Made by a program: the position numbers and the translations under genes. A stretch of DNA of 40,326 nucleotides from an uncultured Verrucomicrobiota bacterium (lineage in GTDB: Bacteria; Verrucomicrobiota; Kiritimatiellia; RFP12; UBA3636). The stretch is taken from contig CAMNCG010000007.1 in the NCBI GenBank assembly GCA_946534105.1, forward strand, positions 1-40,326, read 5' to 3'. The notes beneath the pieces are model-generated. The model did no database searches. It saw only the letters and a program-made list of their open reading frames with translations, and had not been told where the DNA came from. Below are positions 39,503 to 40,326 of this stretch, one piece after another (the stretch's first letter is position 1; every line of letters begins with the position of its first letter).

Positions 39503-40135
39503 TTGACGAACGCCGCCGAAACGTCCGACACGCAGGACGCGCTTCTCGAAAAGGCGCGGGCCGGGGACTTCGACGCGCTCGCCGCCCTCTGCGAACCGTG
39601 CAGGCGCCAGGTCTGCGTCTACCTGTGCGGTTCCGGCCTCGCCGGGGAGGACGACGCCGAGGACGTGTTCATGGACGCGGTGCTTCGCGCCCGGCGCGCG
39701 ATCGGCTCCTTCCACGGCGGGGCCTCCTTCTCCACCTGGCTTGTCACCATCGCCCGCAACCTCGCCCTTGACCGCCGCCGCAGCGCGGCAACCCACCCGC
39801 TTCTTTCCCTCGACGCCCCTCCCGCCCTCGACAACGACGGAACCCCGCCCGAACCCCGCCTTTCCTCCGATGAATCGTTCCCGAACCCGCTCGCCGCGCC
39901 GGACCCCTCTTCCGGTCTCGACGCGCCCGCCCGCGCCGCGCTTGTCCGCGCCGCGCTCGCCACGGTTCCCGGGAAAACGCGCGAAGCGCTCGTGCTGTTC
40001 TACATGCAGAACTTGAGCTACCAGCAGATTTCCGAAGTGCTGTCGATCCCGATCGGCACCGTGATGTCGCGCCTCCACAACGGGCGCCGGCTTCTCGAAA
40101 AGGCGCTCCGTCCCCACCTGGAGGACCTGTCGTGA
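39503..40135 (+). CDS. ECF-type RNA polymerase sigma factor
   Basis: 210 residues from a TTG start at 39503; GGAGG lies 8 bases before it and no nearer ATG fits. Region 2 runs from about 15 to 95 (DALAALCEPCRRQVCVYLCG, AEDVFMDAVLRARRAI, FSTWLVTIARNLALDRRR), then a Pro/Ser-rich linker of about 50 residues that is longer than usual, and region 4 from about 145 (LATVPGKTREALVLFYMQNLSYQQISEVLSIPIGTVMSRLHNGRRLL). It should direct transcription of a small stress or envelope regulon. The next gene overlaps by GTGA and probably encodes a partner, often an anti-sigma factor. Confidence 0.93.
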   Translation: MTNAAETSDTQDALLEKARAGDFDALAALCEPCRRQVCVYLCGSGLAGEDDAEDVFMDAVLRARRAIGSFHGGASFSTWLVTIARNLALDRRRSAATHPLLSLDAPPALDNDGTPPEPRLSSDESFPNPLAAPDPSSGLDAPARAALVRAALATVPGKTREALVLFYMQNLSYQQISEVLSIPIGTVMSRLHNGRRLLEKALRPHLEDLS

Positions 40136-40326
40136 AGGTCCCGCCGGCCCCGGCGCTGCGTCCCGCGGCGGACTTCTGGCGCGAAGCGCGCGCCCTCGCC
40201 GCCCTCCAGGACGCCGCCGCGTCGTTCCCCGTTTCGCCGGCGGAGGATTTCTGGCGCGAAGCGCGCGCCGCGGCCGCGCTCCAGGACGCCGCCCCGGCCC
40301 CCGGCCTTTCCCCGGCCGGCGCCTTC
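40132..40326 (+). CDS. Partial protein downstream of the sigma factor with an internal duplication
   Basis: Sixty-five codons from GTG 40132, overlapping the sigma factor stop, and running off the right edge. It contains two copies of a 16-residue unit, DFWREARALAALQDAA and DFWREARAAAALQDAA, joined by a short Pro/Ser linker; the DNA copies are nearly identical, so the duplication is recent. By position it could be an anti-sigma factor or other partner, but no zinc-binding or membrane segment is visible in this part. Confidence 0.6.
   Translation, partial: MKVPPAPALRPAADFWREARALAALQDAAASFPVSPAEDFWREARAAAALQDAAPAPGLSPAGAF

Noticed and set aside
1-40326. tRNA, rRNA, riboswitches, prophage genes or transposases
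   Set aside because: None could be recognised; no RAYT or IS transposase gene lies in the window, so any mobiliser of the palindromes is elsewhere or lost.

Overview
The window is a GC-rich bacterial chromosome segment with almost no intergenic space. It looks like a polysaccharide-degrading Gram-negative member of the PVC group, most likely Verrucomicrobiota/Kiritimatiellota. That rests on the combination of XylR-type AraC regulators, large surface proteins with autotransporter-associated beta-strand repeats, many secreted glycoside hydrolases and a complete absence of SusC/SusD genes. The taxonomic call is inference, not a database result.

Positions 1-31886 hold two carbohydrate-utilisation loci, both transcribed on the minus strand except for one toxin-antitoxin pair. 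Locus 2 (upstream end 31886) runs: XylR-like regulator, beta-strand-repeat surface protein, two clan GH-A-like secreted glycosidases, a GH78-related protein, a GH39-like/double polysaccharide deacetylase fusion, and a GH78 alpha-L-rhamnosidase. Locus 1 (upstream end 14899) runs: XylR-like regulator, beta-strand-repeat surface protein, GH5, GDSL esterase, class II aldolase, a deleted dehydrogenase, a PfkB sugar kinase, a DUF5054/GH38-like protein, a beta-helix/glycosidase-like/esterase fusion and the start of another glycosidase. A relBE-like module on the plus strand interrupts locus 1. The gene order regulator, surface protein, hydrolases is the same in both. The regulators probably sense a released sugar, the surface proteins may bind glycan or support the enzymes, the esterases, deacetylases and rhamnosidases strip decorated polysaccharide, and the aldolase and kinase take up the sugar phosphates.

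Positions 31942-40326 are housekeeping: lepA and a Prc/Tsp protease on the minus strand, then across a divergent promoter region a plus-strand row of tightly coupled genes (zinc-ribbon/PTS EIIA fusion, an unknown exported protein, a histidine phosphatase, a GmhB-like HAD phosphatase, an ECF sigma factor and a partial partner gene).

The most striking feature is a set of small palindromic or tandem elements of several sequence families lying inside the carbohydrate genes without breaking their frames, seemingly adding short peptides to enzymes. One 54-bp REPIN-like element occurs twice in different orientations and frames. Another family sits at the junction where a glycosidase and a deacetylase have become one gene. 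No such element was seen in the housekeeping part. Three gene remnants (a dehydrogenase, a metallophosphoesterase and a deacetylase tail) add to the picture of a locus being reshaped by small insertions and internal deletions.
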